Of a stretch of 55,855 bases of DNA, positions 35,631 to 44,963 are shown one piece after another (positions within the stretch are counted from its first letter, which is position 1; each line of letters opens with the position of its first letter). The notes below the pieces were generated by a model. The model saw only the letters and a program-made list of their open reading frames with translations. It was not told where the DNA came from and searched no databases. Source of the DNA: Labilithrix sp. (lineage in GTDB: Bacteria; Myxococcota_A; Polyangia; Polyangiales; Polyangiaceae); assembly GCA_019637105.1 (NCBI GenBank), contig JAHBWF010000036.1:1-55855 (forward strand), written 5' to 3'. Position numbers and translations under genes: made by a program.

Positions 35631-35741
35631 AGGCCAGCTCCTTGAGCGCCGCGTCGTTACGCCGGTGGCGCAGCAGCTCGAGCCCTGCGTCGAAGTTCGT
35701 GCGCCAGGGACCGCGCCGGCCGTCACTGGTATCGTCGCAAG

Positions 35742-36074
35742 ATGATCTCCGAGCGCTGGAGCTTCGCGGCCTTTGTCGATGCGCCCGACCCTGCGCAGCT
35801 TGCTGGCGAGCTCGCCGCTCTGATCGCGCGACGTCTGCCTGCGCTGGTCGGTGACGAGGAGGTGGACTACGGCGCGCTGGCGGCGGTCGCGCAGCAAGTG
35901 GTCTCCGAGCTGCAAGCCGTTGGGCACGATCTCGACTTCCGCGACGAGGATGGCTCCACCTGGATCTACTACCAGGACCAGTGGGATCGGCCGAACGTGC
36001 ACCTCTCGCTGCGGCTCACGACCGAACCCGACGAGGAGACCGGCGAGCGCGTCTGGGTCGCCTGGAAACCCTAG
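35742..36074 (+). CDS. Hypothetical acidic 110-residue protein
   Basis: Begins MISERWSFAAFVDAPDPAQL and contains GSTWIYYQDQWDRPNVHLSL, then TTEPDEETGERVWVAW. It is acidic, has no signal or membrane segment and looks like a complete small alpha/beta protein. No family is recognised; size and charge are like those of immunity or anti-toxin proteins, but nothing else supports that. It is divergent from the small minus-strand gene and ends one base before the SnoaL-like gene stop. Confidence 0.55.
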   Translation: MISERWSFAAFVDAPDPAQLAGELAALIARRLPALVGDEEVDYGALAAVAQQVVSELQAVGHDLDFRDEDGSTWIYYQDQWDRPNVHLSLRLTTEPDEETGERVWVAWKP

Positions 36075-36075
36075 T

Positions 36076-36546
36076 CTACGATGCGCGGCCGGCTTCGCTG
36101 ATCGGCGGCAGGGTCGCCTGCGCCACGCCCTGACCGGCGATGACGTTCAGGTTCTCGGCGATGCCCTGCGTGTCGCAGTAGACGTGGAACTCGACCGCGC
36201 GGGCCCAGCTCAGGGTCAGCATGAAGACGCCTTGGTTGGGTACGAGCTCGACGCCCCTGGTGTCGAAGACGCGGTCTTTCCATTCGACGGCCACGTAGGT
36301 ACGCCATGGCCAGCCGCTCACCACGATCTTCTGCACGTCGAACTGGATGCCGGGGAAGACCGAGCCGAGACGCTGGTACCACGCTCGCCGGAGTTCGGAC
36401 GTGCGTCGCAGCCCTGACAACGCATGCTGCCCCGAGAACCAGTGCTCCGCCGTCGGCGCGAACTGACCCAGGATGAAGTCGAAGTCACCCCGGTTCAAGT
36501 GCTCGAGGATGGTCTTCATGCGCTGCTTCACGATGAAGTGGTACAC
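36076..36546 (-). CDS. SnoaL-like / NTF2-fold protein
   Basis: 156 residues from GTG 36546. The pattern LEHLNRGDFDFILGQFAPTAEHWFSG opens a cone-shaped NTF2-like fold; PWRTYVAVEWKDRVFDTRG and the FHVYCDTQGI strand complete it. Members are polyketide cyclases, isomerases or small-molecule binders. It is divergent from a TetR gene with 36 bases between starts and is the probable target of that regulator. ATG 36519 is an alternative start but would remove conserved residues (VYHFIVK). Confidence 0.8.
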   Translation of the reverse strand: MYHFIVKQRMKTILEHLNRGDFDFILGQFAPTAEHWFSGQHALSGLRRTSELRRAWYQRLGSVFPGIQFDVQKIVVSGWPWRTYVAVEWKDRVFDTRGVELVPNQGVFMLTLSWARAVEFHVYCDTQGIAENLNVIAGQGVAQATLPPISEAGRAS

Positions 36547-36582
36547 GTTGGCGCTCCAATCTATGCACTGTATACATCGAGA
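36547..36582. promoter_or_regulatory. Short divergent control region with GTATAC core
   Basis: The 36 bases between the SnoaL-like and TetR start codons are AT-rich compared with flanking DNA and contain the palindrome GTATAC at 36570-36575 and partly symmetrical flanks. A TetR operator is expected here; the exact site is uncertain. Confidence 0.35.
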
Positions 36583-37206
36583 ATGGTGAGACGGCAACCG
36601 AGGGCGGCCTACCATCACGGTGATCTCCGACAGGCGTGCATCGCCGCGGGGCTCGCGCTCCTCTCGAAGCAAGGGAAGGATGCCGTGAGCTTGCGCGAGG
36701 TGGCGCGCAAATGCCGCGTGTCACCACGTGCGCCGTACCAGCACTTCGCTGACAAGACCGAGTTTTTCGCGGCTCTCGCGGAGGAGGGGTTCAAAGAGTT
36801 CGGCGCGGCGTTGGCTCAGGCCAAGGACGGGCTCGTGGGGCTCGCGCGCGCGTACCTCGACTTCGCCACGCGCCGCCCCGCGCTCATGCAGCTCATGTTC
36901 GGTGACGACTTTGAGGAGCGCGCCACGCGGAACCCTGCGCTCCACCAGGCGGCGCTCGCCACGTTCCAGCAGCTCGAAGAGCAGGTGGCGCGGCTTCACG
37001 AAGGCGCCGGAGGCCTACCTTGTCGGCTCCTCGCCGTGAACGCGTGGGCGCTGGTGCATGGGTTGTCAGAGCTTCTGCGTCATGGGCAGCTCGCCCACGT
37101 GCTCGGCGACGACGCAAACGTGTCCACTGTCCTCGAGGTGGCGGTGCAGTTGTTTGTCCCGTCGAGGCGTGGGCCGAACAAACTGCGAAGGATGAACAAG
37201 GCATGA
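36583..37206 (+). CDS. TetR/AcrR-family regulator
   Basis: 207 residues. The N-terminal helix-turn-helix is clear (YHHGDLRQACIAAGLALLSK, VSLREVARKCRVSPRAPYQH), then an all-helical ligand domain with the C-terminal dimerisation region (ALVHGLSELLRHGQLAHVL), a WHG-type domain. It probably represses the divergent SnoaL-like gene and itself; the small monooxygenase-like gene downstream may also be under its control. Confidence 0.92.
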   Translation: MVRRQPRAAYHHGDLRQACIAAGLALLSKQGKDAVSLREVARKCRVSPRAPYQHFADKTEFFAALAEEGFKEFGAALAQAKDGLVGLARAYLDFATRRPALMQLMFGDDFEERATRNPALHQAALATFQQLEEQVARLHEGAGGLPCRLLAVNAWALVHGLSELLRHGQLAHVLGDDANVSTVLEVAVQLFVPSRRGPNKLRRMNKA

Positions 37207-37300
37207 TGGCAGGAGAGCTAGAGCTGGGGGCCGTCCTGCTCGACGGCGTAGAGCGACGGCGAGGCTCATGATCTGTCGTAGCTATGTTACTTGCTTGGCG

Positions 37301-37591
37301 ATGTTCGTCGTCATTTTCCGGGCGAAGGTTCGTGCCATGGATGGCGAGTACTCGCAGGTCGCCGGGCGTTTGCGCGAGCTCGCACTCCAGCGATTTGGCT
37401 GCCTGGAGTTCGTCGCCGTCAACGACGGACCGGACGAGGTGGCGCTGTCCTACTGGCCCGACGAAGAGCGTATTCGTGCATGGAAGCAATACAGCGAGCA
37501 TGTGCTGGCGCAGGAGCTCGGTCGGGAGCGCTGGTACGAAAGCTACATCGTCCAAGTGGCGAACATCGGTCGAGAGTACCGCTGGCCATAA
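37301..37591 (+). CDS. Antibiotic biosynthesis monooxygenase (ABM)-domain protein
   Basis: 96 residues with the ABM dimeric alpha/beta barrel pattern: FVVIFRAKVRA, QRFGCLEFVAV, EVALSYWPDEERIRAWKQYS and ELGRERWYESYIVQVANI. Members degrade haem, modify polyketides or have unknown roles. ATG 37301 is preferred to 37268, which adds a non-conserved extension. It lies 94 bases after the TetR gene and 10 bases before the GNAT gene on the same strand. Confidence 0.85.
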   Translation: MFVVIFRAKVRAMDGEYSQVAGRLRELALQRFGCLEFVAVNDGPDEVALSYWPDEERIRAWKQYSEHVLAQELGRERWYESYIVQVANIGREYRWP

Positions 37592-37598
37592 GGCGTGA

Positions 37599-38786
<1,188 letters not shown>

Positions 38787-38796
38787 CGGATTCCTC

Positions 38797-38840
38797 TTGA
38801 CAAACGGAGCGGCGCTCCGAATATTCGGAGCGCTGCTCCG
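38797..38840 (+). promoter_or_regulatory. Sigma-70 promoter overlaid by two palindromic TetR operators
   Basis: TTGACA (38797-38802) is followed by exactly 17 bases and AATATT (38820-38825). Palindrome 1, CGGAGCGGCGCTCCG (38805-38819), fills the spacer; palindrome 2, CGGAGCGCTGCTCCG (38826-38840), begins right after the -10. Two near-identical 15-bp inverted repeats covering the promoter are what a repressor pair would need to block it. The regulated gene is the dehydrogenase at 38958. Confidence 0.82.
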
Positions 38841-38957
38841 CTACCATAGCGCAGCACCAGGAGGAGATGAAGGTCTCCTCGAACCATGACGGCCGGGCCT
38901 CCACGAATCCCGGCGGTCCCAAGGTTCTGGTCCACCCGGGAAGGCGCACGGAGAAAC

Positions 38958-39971
38958 ATGAAGGTCTATCGTCTGAAGGAGTTCAGCCTCGGCGGTCTGC
39001 AGCAGATCGAGGAACCGGAGCCTCACGCGCCGGTGGGGCGACAGGTGCTCGTGCGCCTGCGCGCTTCCTCCTTGAACGCCCGCGACTGGCGCTCCACGAA
39101 TGGAACGATCGCGACCATCACCAAGCCTGGCGGGATCCCTCTGTGCGACGGCGCTGGGGAGGTCGTCACGTTGGGGCCGGACGTCACCCGGGTTCGCCCC
39201 GGCGACCGTGTCGCCGTGAACTACCATTGGAATTGGATAGGCGGGCCGATCCCTGACGAGTTCAACCTCTACGGGCGCAACGTTCATCCCGACGATGGCA
39301 TGCTCACCGAGCTGAGGCTGCTGGACGAGAGCGAGCTCGTGCGCCTTCCCGAGCACCTGTCCTTCGAGGAAGGCGCGACGCTGCCCTGCGCCGCGCTGAC
39401 CGCCTGGTCGGCGCTCCATGGCGACCAGCCACTTCTGCCTGGTGAGGACGTGCTCGTACAGGGGACGGGAGGCGTGTCCGTCTTTGCCCTGCAGATCGCC
39501 AAGCTGAGTGGTGCTCGAGTCATCGCTCTTACGCTGACCCCCGAGAAAACGGACGCATTGAAGGCGTTGGGCGCTGACGTCGTGATTGACGCTTCCAGCG
39601 GTCCGGGCTGGCACAAAGACGTGCTCGAAGCGACCCGCGGGCGCGGTGTCGATGTGACGGTCGACGTTCTCGGATACACCCGCTGGGATGACTCGGTTGC
39701 GGCCACCCGCGAAAACGGTCGCATCAGCATGGTCGGTGCCATTGGCGGGCGAGGTGGAGGGTTGAGCGATCATTTCATGATGCGAGGGCTTCATCTTCAC
39801 CCAACCCGAGTGGGGAGCCGGGTGCGCTTCGAGCAGATGAACCGCGCGCTGGCACTTCACGGGGTACGGCCGGTGATCGACCGCGTGTTTGACTTCGACG
39901 ATGCCCGATCGGCATTTCAGTACTTCGAACAACACGGTCGGCTCGGGAAAGTCGTGATCCGTCACGGCTGA
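38958..39971 (+). CDS. NAD(P)-dependent alcohol dehydrogenase / quinone-oxidoreductase-like
   Basis: 337 residues of the medium-chain family. N-terminal fold VGRQVLVRLRASSLNARDWR and PLCDGAGEVVTLGPDV; Rossmann region VLVQGTGGVSVFALQIAKL; and VDVTVDVLGYTRWDDSVA. The CxxC structural-zinc loop is absent, so it is of the zinc-free or single-site type. It is likely repressed by the divergent TetR through the operator pair at 38805-38840. GGAG lies just upstream of ATG 38958. It is followed by a flavin-dependent oxidoreductase, 18 bases downstream. Confidence 0.88.
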   Translation: MKVYRLKEFSLGGLQQIEEPEPHAPVGRQVLVRLRASSLNARDWRSTNGTIATITKPGGIPLCDGAGEVVTLGPDVTRVRPGDRVAVNYHWNWIGGPIPDEFNLYGRNVHPDDGMLTELRLLDESELVRLPEHLSFEEGATLPCAALTAWSALHGDQPLLPGEDVLVQGTGGVSVFALQIAKLSGARVIALTLTPEKTDALKALGADVVIDASSGPGWHKDVLEATRGRGVDVTVDVLGYTRWDDSVAATRENGRISMVGAIGGRGGGLSDHFMMRGLHLHPTRVGSRVRFEQMNRALALHGVRPVIDRVFDFDDARSAFQYFEQHGRLGKVVIRHG

Positions 39972-39989
39972 CGTCGCTCCGGGACCACC

Positions 39990-40973
39990 ATGCGCAAAGT
40001 TCCACTCTCCGTGCTGGACCTCGCGCCCGTCGTCGAAGGCGGCGACGCGGCACAGGCGTTTCGCAACTCGCTCGATCTCGCGCAGCACGCCGAGGCGTGG
40101 GGCTACCAGCGCTACTGGCTGGCCGAGCACCACAACATGCCGGGCATCGCCTCGGCGGCCACCAGCGTGGTGATGGGGTTCATCGCGCAGGGTACGCGCA
40201 CCATCCGCGTGGGCGCGGGCGGCGTCATGCTGCCCAACCACTCGCCGCTTGTCATCGCGGAGCAGTTCGGCACGCTGGCGTCGCTGTACCCAGGCCGCAT
40301 CGACCTCGGCGTGGGCCGTGCGCCGGGCACCGACGGCCTCACCTCCCGCGCGTTGCGACGTGACGCCTCGGCGGCCGACACCTTCCCCGACGACGTGCAA
40401 GAGCTGCTCTATTGGTTCTCTGCCGAGGAGCCGGGGCAGAAGGTGCGCGCGGTGCCGGGAGCAGGGCTCGACGTGCCCGTGTGGGTGCTGGGCTCGTCGC
40501 TCTTCGGCGCGTCGCTGGCGGCAGCGCTGGGTCTACCCTACGCGTTCGCTTCGCACTTCGCTCCGGCGGCGCTCGACGAAGCGCTGGCGCTTTACCGCGC
40601 GCGCTACCAGCCTTCGTCCGCGAACCCCAAGCCGCACGTCATGGTGGCCTTCAACGTCATCGCGGCCGACAGCGACGCCGAGGCGCAGCGCCTCTTCACT
40701 TCGGTGCAGCGGGGGTTCATCAACCTGCGCCGCGGCATGCCGGGAAAGTTGCAACCGCCGGTCGATGCGTTGGATCTGGCGCCGGCCGACGTCGCGCTCC
40801 TCGATAGCATGCTGGTCTGCCGCGCCGTCGGTGCTCCGGCGACAGTGCGCGAGAAGGTCGACGCCTTTCTGGAGCGTACGCAGCCCGACGAGCTCATCGT
40901 CACCAGCCAGGTGTTCGATCACGCCGCGCGTCTGCGCTCGTTCGAGCTGCTCGCCGAGGTCATGCGCAAGTAG
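39990..40973 (+). CDS. LLM-class flavin-dependent oxidoreductase (luciferase-like)
   Basis: 327 residues with the luciferase-like barrel: [57 protein letters not shown] and [15 protein letters not shown], the MsnO8/YhbW-like group. Members use FMNH2 to oxidise small substrates. It lies directly after the dehydrogenase gene and probably belongs to the same TetR-controlled unit. No substrate can be named. Confidence 0.92.
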   Translation: MRKVPLSVLDLAPVVEGGDAAQAFRNSLDLAQHAEAWGYQRYWLAEHHNMPGIASAATSVVMGFIAQGTRTIRVGAGGVMLPNHSPLVIAEQFGTLASLYPGRIDLGVGRAPGTDGLTSRALRRDASAADTFPDDVQELLYWFSAEEPGQKVRAVPGAGLDVPVWVLGSSLFGASLAAALGLPYAFASHFAPAALDEALALYRARYQPSSANPKPHVMVAFNVIAADSDAEAQRLFTSVQRGFINLRRGMPGKLQPPVDALDLAPADVALLDSMLVCRAVGAPATVREKVDAFLERTQPDELIVTSQVFDHAARLRSFELLAEVMRK

Positions 40974-41143
40974 CTGACGAGGCGCAGCACCTCCGCGGTG
41001 ACCGACTGTTGCCCGAGCCTATCTGTTCGCGAGCGGGTGTGGGAAAACGTGTCGGCGGCACACCAGGGCACGGGGCACGCGGCCGTCATGTCGAACGTTG
41101 CTCGAGCTTCTGCACGTCGTCGTGAGCGTCGCCTCTGTCGTGA

Positions 41144-42051
41144 GATGAGGACCACCTTGCTGCCGACATTTCCAGCCTCGAGCAGCGCGTGTGCCGCGGC
41201 GACCTGCTCGAGGGGAAACCGACGAACCGGCGGCGAGGTCACGCTCCCCGCCAGCAACGCGTGAGCGAACCGCGTCAGGTTCGCGATGTTCGGTTCGACC
41301 ACCACGCTCGAGACCGAGATTCCGCTTCCCTCGGGCGGGGTTGGTGTCCAACACTACGACGGTTGCCAAGCGGCCGCCGGGTTTGAGTTGCCCAAGCGCA
41401 GCTTCGGCCGCGTCTCCGCCGACGGTATCGGCGACGCAATCCACTGGGCCAGCGCTCTACGAGCGCGCCGCGCTCTTGGAGCACAAGGGGCGTCGACGCG
41501 CCGGAGATGGGGGGCTGAGGTTTCGACCTCACGACCGCAAGGACCTGCGCGCCGCGTTCGGCGGCGGAATACACCGCAGCCCGTCCCACGCTGCCAGCGG
41601 CACCGGTGACCATCACGCGTTCGCCGGCGCGGACGTTCAAGCCTCGCTCGATGAGGTCGTCGCCGGTCAGCACGCCCATCGGCAGCGCGGCAGCATCTGC
41701 CAAGTCGAGACCGTCCGGAACCGGCGCAGCCTCCCCGGCGCCGACGACCATCTGCTCCGCGTAGGCACCCCCACGAAGCACGCTGACCATCCCCATGACC
41801 TTTTCGCCGACTCTCGAACCGTGGACACCCTCGCCGACCGCGCGGACCGTGCCCGCGAAGTCCGCACCGAGCACGAACGGCAGCGAAAGAGGCATCATGT
41901 CCTTGAAGACGCCGCTGCGGAACTTGATGTCGGCGGGGGTCACCGCCGCTGCCGCCACGTCGATCAGCAACTCTCCGGGGCCGGGGCGCGGCGGATCGAT
42001 CTCTTCGATGCGCAACTGCTCCGTGCCGCCATCGCCATGCGGCGAATGCAC
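41144..42051 (-). pseudogene. Frameshifted NADPH:quinone oxidoreductase
   Basis: Three consecutive frames together make one zinc-free quinone oxidoreductase. The first, 42051 to about 41480, carries IDPPRPGPGELLIDVAAAAV and the Rossmann MVTGAAGSVGRAAVYSA. The second, about 41460-41340, carries VDCVADTVGGDAAEAALGQL. The third, about 41335-41144, carries VVVEPNIANLTRFAHALLAG and ends KVVLI. Indels near 41460-41540 and 41330-41345 break the gene, and a block normally containing LGADEVID is missing near the first. It may be decayed or reflect sequence error. It begins seven bases after the DsbA-like gene and would have been the last gene of that operon. Confidence 0.8.
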
Positions 42052-42057
42052 TTCATG

Positions 42058-42732
42058 TCATCTGCTCCTGTTCGTCCACGCGGTTTCGAGCGCTTTGCGG
42101 AAGGCGCCTACCGACTGCGCGCCGGAGATGGCGTACGTGCCGTCGAGAACGAAGAAGGGGACGCCCGAGATCGCGAGCTCGCGGGCCTGCTGCTCATCGA
42201 CCTTCACTTCCTCCTCGAACGCTCCGTTGGCGAGGGCGCCCTCTGCCGCTGTACGAGCGAGACCAACGTCCGCGGCAAGATCCGCGAGCACCTCGTGCCT
42301 CCCGAGGTGGAGGCCCTCGGTGAAGAACGCGCGGAACAGTCGGAGCATCAGCGCGCGCTGCTTTCCCTCTCGCTTGGCGAAGTGGCTGAGTCGATGGGCG
42401 GCGCGCGTGTTCACCGCGAGCGCCCTGTCGAACTGGTAGTCGAGCCCGAGCTCCTTGCCACGTGAGGCGATCTGCGCGTTCATCGCCTCGGCCTGCGCGC
42501 GTGGGAACCCCTTCTCGCGCACGAGCAGCTCGTTCACGTTGACAGCGTGGTCCGCCGGGAGGTGCGGCATGAGCTGGTAGCTGTGGTACCGAACGTCCAC
42601 CGAGGCCGCGTGCGGGAAGCGCTCGAGCGCCTGCGCGAGGAGAGCGTCGCCCATGTAGCAGAACGGACACATGATATCGCTCCACACATCGACCACGAGC
42701 CGAGGTCGGAGGTCGGCATCGATCGTCGTCAC
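42058..42732 (-). CDS. FrnE-like DsbA-family oxidoreductase
   Basis: 224 residues; thioredoxin fold with inserted helical domain. Active-site CPFC appears in VDVWSDIMCPFCYMG, and the cis-Pro region is ISGVPFFVLDG followed by YAISGAQSVGAFRKAL. It has no signal peptide, as in cytoplasmic FrnE/2-hydroxychromene-2-carboxylate isomerase-like proteins. GTG 42732 is chosen because AAGGAG lies seven bases upstream and GTGA overlaps the stop of the small peptide gene; ATG 42738 is an alternative. Confidence 0.88.
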   Translation of the reverse strand: MTTIDADLRPRLVVDVWSDIMCPFCYMGDALLAQALERFPHAASVDVRYHSYQLMPHLPADHAVNVNELLVREKGFPRAQAEAMNAQIASRGKELGLDYQFDRALAVNTRAAHRLSHFAKREGKQRALMLRLFRAFFTEGLHLGRHEVLADLAADVGLARTAAEGALANGAFEEEVKVDEQQARELAISGVPFFVLDGTYAISGAQSVGAFRKALETAWTNRSR

Positions 42733-42929
42733 GAGCATTCTCCTTCGAGGTTGCACACGCCCACGTCGTCGTCCGACGACAGCATCACCAGCACCTTCGT
42801 GAGCATCCTCGAAGGCACAACACTCTTCGCGCGCTCTTCGATGAGCGCGCCTGCGGCGCCGGTCGGCGCACGCTGCTCGGAGGCTTGGCTCCGCGAGCCA
42901 GGTGGATTGGACGTGGGTCTGTCGATCAT
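42729..42929 (-). CDS. 66-residue peptide between two DsbA-like genes
   Basis: Begins MIDRPTSNPPGSRSQASEQR after a strong GAGGAG nine bases upstream. The middle (GALIEERAKSVVPSRMLTKV) is helical and the end (LVMLSSDDDVGVCNLEGECS) is acidic with two Cys. It is translationally coupled to the downstream DsbA-like gene (GTGA) and lies 30 bases after the other DsbA-like gene. Leader-plus-Cys-tail shape and redox neighbours are compatible with a modified-peptide precursor or a redox-controlled small regulator; neither is shown. Confidence 0.55.
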   Translation of the reverse strand: MIDRPTSNPPGSRSQASEQRAPTGAAGALIEERAKSVVPSRMLTKVLVMLSSDDDVGVCNLEGECS

Positions 42930-42959
42930 GGTGAAGCTCCTCGGTGATGGCAACGGCGT

Positions 42960-43700
42960 TTAAGGATGAGCGGCTCGCTCCAGCGCAGCACGCAGCGTCT
43001 CCTCGCTCTGCGCGCCCTGGAGGATGCGGCCATCGTTGAAGACGAAGTGCGGCACTCCACGCACGCCCCGACGGGCAGCGGCCTCCGCGTCCCGACGCAC
43101 GGCCGCGACCTCGGTCGGGTCGGTCACGATGCGCCGAACCTCTTCCTCGGTGAAGCCATGCGGGGTTGCCAGCGCAACGAGCACAGCTACATCGGAGATG
43201 TTCGACGCATGGAGGAAGTGCGCGTGGAAGAGCGCTCGCTCGAGCGCTCGCTGCGTTCCCTTTGCTTCGGCGTGGCGCAAAAGAGCGTGCGCGGCGATCG
43301 TCGGGTAGCTCCGCGTCTGCTTCGACAGGTCGAGCGGTATGCCGCTCTCGCGAGCCATCGCCTCGACTGGGCTGAAGACCTCGCTGGCCTCTTGTCCGGC
43401 GCGCTCACGCAAGTAGGACCGAACGTCGATACCTTCGGCCGGCATGTCGGGCTGGAGCAGGAAGGCGTGGTAGCGAACCATGACGCGCTCCTGAAAACCG
43501 CCCGCGGCGATCGCCCGTTCGAGTCGCTCGGTCCCGATGAAGCAGAATGGGCAGATGAGGTCGGTGTAGACGTCGACGACGATCGGTTGCGTGCCGGGCG
43601 CGAGAGCGGACGACTCGCGCACCGTCGGCTCCGCGCGGCGGCCGTCGCACGACACGAGGAAGGCGAGGAACGTGGCGAGGACGAAGAGGCCGCGCGTCAT
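42960..43700 (-). CDS. Exported DsbA-family lipoprotein
   Basis: 246 residues with lipoprotein signal (FVLATFLAFLVSCDG). Active site CPFC in YTDLICPFCFIG and cis-Pro in RGVRGVPHFVFNDGRILQGA. Unlike the cytoplasmic copy at 42058, this one is predicted to act at the cell envelope. It follows the SDR gene by 18 bases on the same strand, upstream of the small peptide gene. Substrate unknown. Confidence 0.88.
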   Translation of the reverse strand: MTRGLFVLATFLAFLVSCDGRRAEPTVRESSALAPGTQPIVVDVYTDLICPFCFIGTERLERAIAAGGFQERVMVRYHAFLLQPDMPAEGIDVRSYLRERAGQEASEVFSPVEAMARESGIPLDLSKQTRSYPTIAAHALLRHAEAKGTQRALERALFHAHFLHASNISDVAVLVALATPHGFTEEEVRRIVTDPTEVAAVRRDAEAAARRGVRGVPHFVFNDGRILQGAQSEETLRAALERAAHP

Positions 43701-43718
43701 GGACGTCTTGGTCTCCGA

Positions 43719-44447
43719 TCAGCTCGTGGGCGGTGGCAGGACCGCTTCGACGCGATCGCGCTTGGTCACGAGGGTCCAGATCTCGTCGGCGATGGTGTCG
43801 GGTGAGATGATCGGGAACTTCGGCTGTTGCCCGCCGGCCGTCAGAGCGCGATGCCCCGCCGACCGCTCGATGAGCGCGCCGATGGTCACGGTGCCGGCGT
43901 AGACGCCCCGGTCCTTCAGCTCGGCGTTCAGCGTGAAGATGTAGTTGCGCGCCGCCGCCATCGCCGGCCCGACGCCGCTCATTCCGGGCATGACGTGCAC
44001 CGCCGAGATTCCGCCGCCGAGTACGAAGGCGCCGTCGCCTCTCGCGAGCATCGCAGGAAGCAGCGTGTGCGCGACCTCGATCGGCGCGAACGTGAACAGC
44101 TTGGTGAGGGCCTCGAGCTTGGCGGCGTCGAGCTCGACGGCGGGCACGAACCCGACCTCCGGCGTCACCGGCGCGTACACCGCGACGTCGATGGCGCCGA
44201 CCCTCTCTTCGATCGAACGCACCAGCGCCGGGACGCCGGCGAGGTTCGTCAGGTCGGCCGGGAACGCGGTGGCCTCGATGCCGGCGGCCTTCAGCTCGGT
44301 GACGCGCTCTTCCAGCGGTCCCGCGCTCCGTGCGACGAGCGCCACACGGTAGCCCTCCCGTCCGAAGCGGTGCGCGAGGGAGGCGCCGAGGCCGGTACCA
44401 GCCCCGAACACGGCCAGAGTCTTCTTCGCGTGGTGGGTCATGATCAT
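43719..44447 (-). CDS. Short-chain dehydrogenase/reductase with atypical active site
   Basis: 242 residues. Cofactor motif FGAGTGLGASLAHRF and RVALVARSAGPLEE mark an NAD(P)-binding Rossmann fold. The catalytic YxxxK tract is not seen: after GISAVHVMPGMSG the sequence reads VGPAMAAARNYIF. It may bind cofactor without the usual chemistry or use another residue. ATG 44447 (or 44441) is used; a longer frame from 44516 would run across the promoter region and into the start of the HxlR gene. It is divergent from that HxlR gene, its likely repressor. Confidence 0.82.
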   Translation of the reverse strand: MIMTHHAKKTLAVFGAGTGLGASLAHRFGREGYRVALVARSAGPLEERVTELKAAGIEATAFPADLTNLAGVPALVRSIEERVGAIDVAVYAPVTPEVGFVPAVELDAAKLEALTKLFTFAPIEVAHTLLPAMLARGDGAFVLGGGISAVHVMPGMSGVGPAMAAARNYIFTLNAELKDRGVYAGTVTIGALIERSAGHRALTAGGQQPKFPIISPDTIADEIWTLVTKRDRVEAVLPPPTS

Positions 44448-44475
44448 GTCGGTACCACCCGCACTATCCTTTCGG

Positions 44476-44500
44476 AAGTACGCACCTTCTGGTAAGTACG
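44476..44500. promoter_or_regulatory. Candidate HxlR operator
   Basis: AAGTACG occurs at 44476-44482 and again at 44494-44500 in the 57-base space between the SDR and HxlR genes. Each holds a GTAC core, and GTAA-GTAC gives partial symmetry. HxlR-family proteins bind such spaced pairs to control the divergent oxidoreductase. The exact operator is not certain. Confidence 0.45.
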
Positions 44501-44504
44501 GACG

Positions 44505-44879
44505 ATGGCGAAGCACACCGATCTACTCGGAGATTCGTACGCTCCGGACTGCCCCGGACGAGAGATCCTCGACCACGTCATGTCGAAGTGGGGGATGCTC
44601 GTGCTGATCGCGCTCCTCGAACGCACCTACCGCTACGCAGAGCTGCGGCGGCGCGTGGGTGGCGTGAGCGAGAAGATGCTCGCGCAGACGCTACGAACCC
44701 TGGAGGAGGACGGGTTCGTCCTGCGGCGCGACTTCGGCGAGGTCCCGCCGCGCGTGGAGTACTCGCTGACGCCGATGGGGCGTCAGCTCGCGAAGCACGT
44801 CGAGGCGCTCGGCATGTGGATCGCGACCCATACGCCGAGGGTGCTCGCCGCGCGGGAGAAATACCGGCAGGCCGGGTAG
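44505..44879 (+). CDS. HxlR-family transcriptional regulator
   Basis: 124 residues with the HxlR winged helix: CPGREILDHVMSKWGMLVLI then RYAELRRRVGGVSEKMLAQT and PRVEYSLTPMGRQLAKHVEA. A Cys near residue 17 (YAPDCPGRE) is at the position used for redox sensing in some members such as YodB and HypR. It is divergent from the SDR/DsbA/peptide/DsbA operon and probably represses it, perhaps in response to thiol stress. Confidence 0.92.
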   Translation: MAKHTDLLGDSYAPDCPGREILDHVMSKWGMLVLIALLERTYRYAELRRRVGGVSEKMLAQTLRTLEEDGFVLRRDFGEVPPRVEYSLTPMGRQLAKHVEALGMWIATHTPRVLAAREKYRQAG

Positions 44880-44963
44880 GGCCCGCGCTCGCGGCTCATA
44901 CGGTCGCGCTGCAGCGATGCTCGATGCGCAGGCGTTCTCGATCGCCCCGCGGGTCCTTGTTCG

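Noticed and set aside
38867-39256. Open frame with AGGAGG directly before ATG 38867, upstream of the dehydrogenase
   Set aside because: It overlaps the dehydrogenase in another frame and has no protein-like pattern; the ATGAAGGTCT string is repeated at the real start 38958, perhaps a small duplication.
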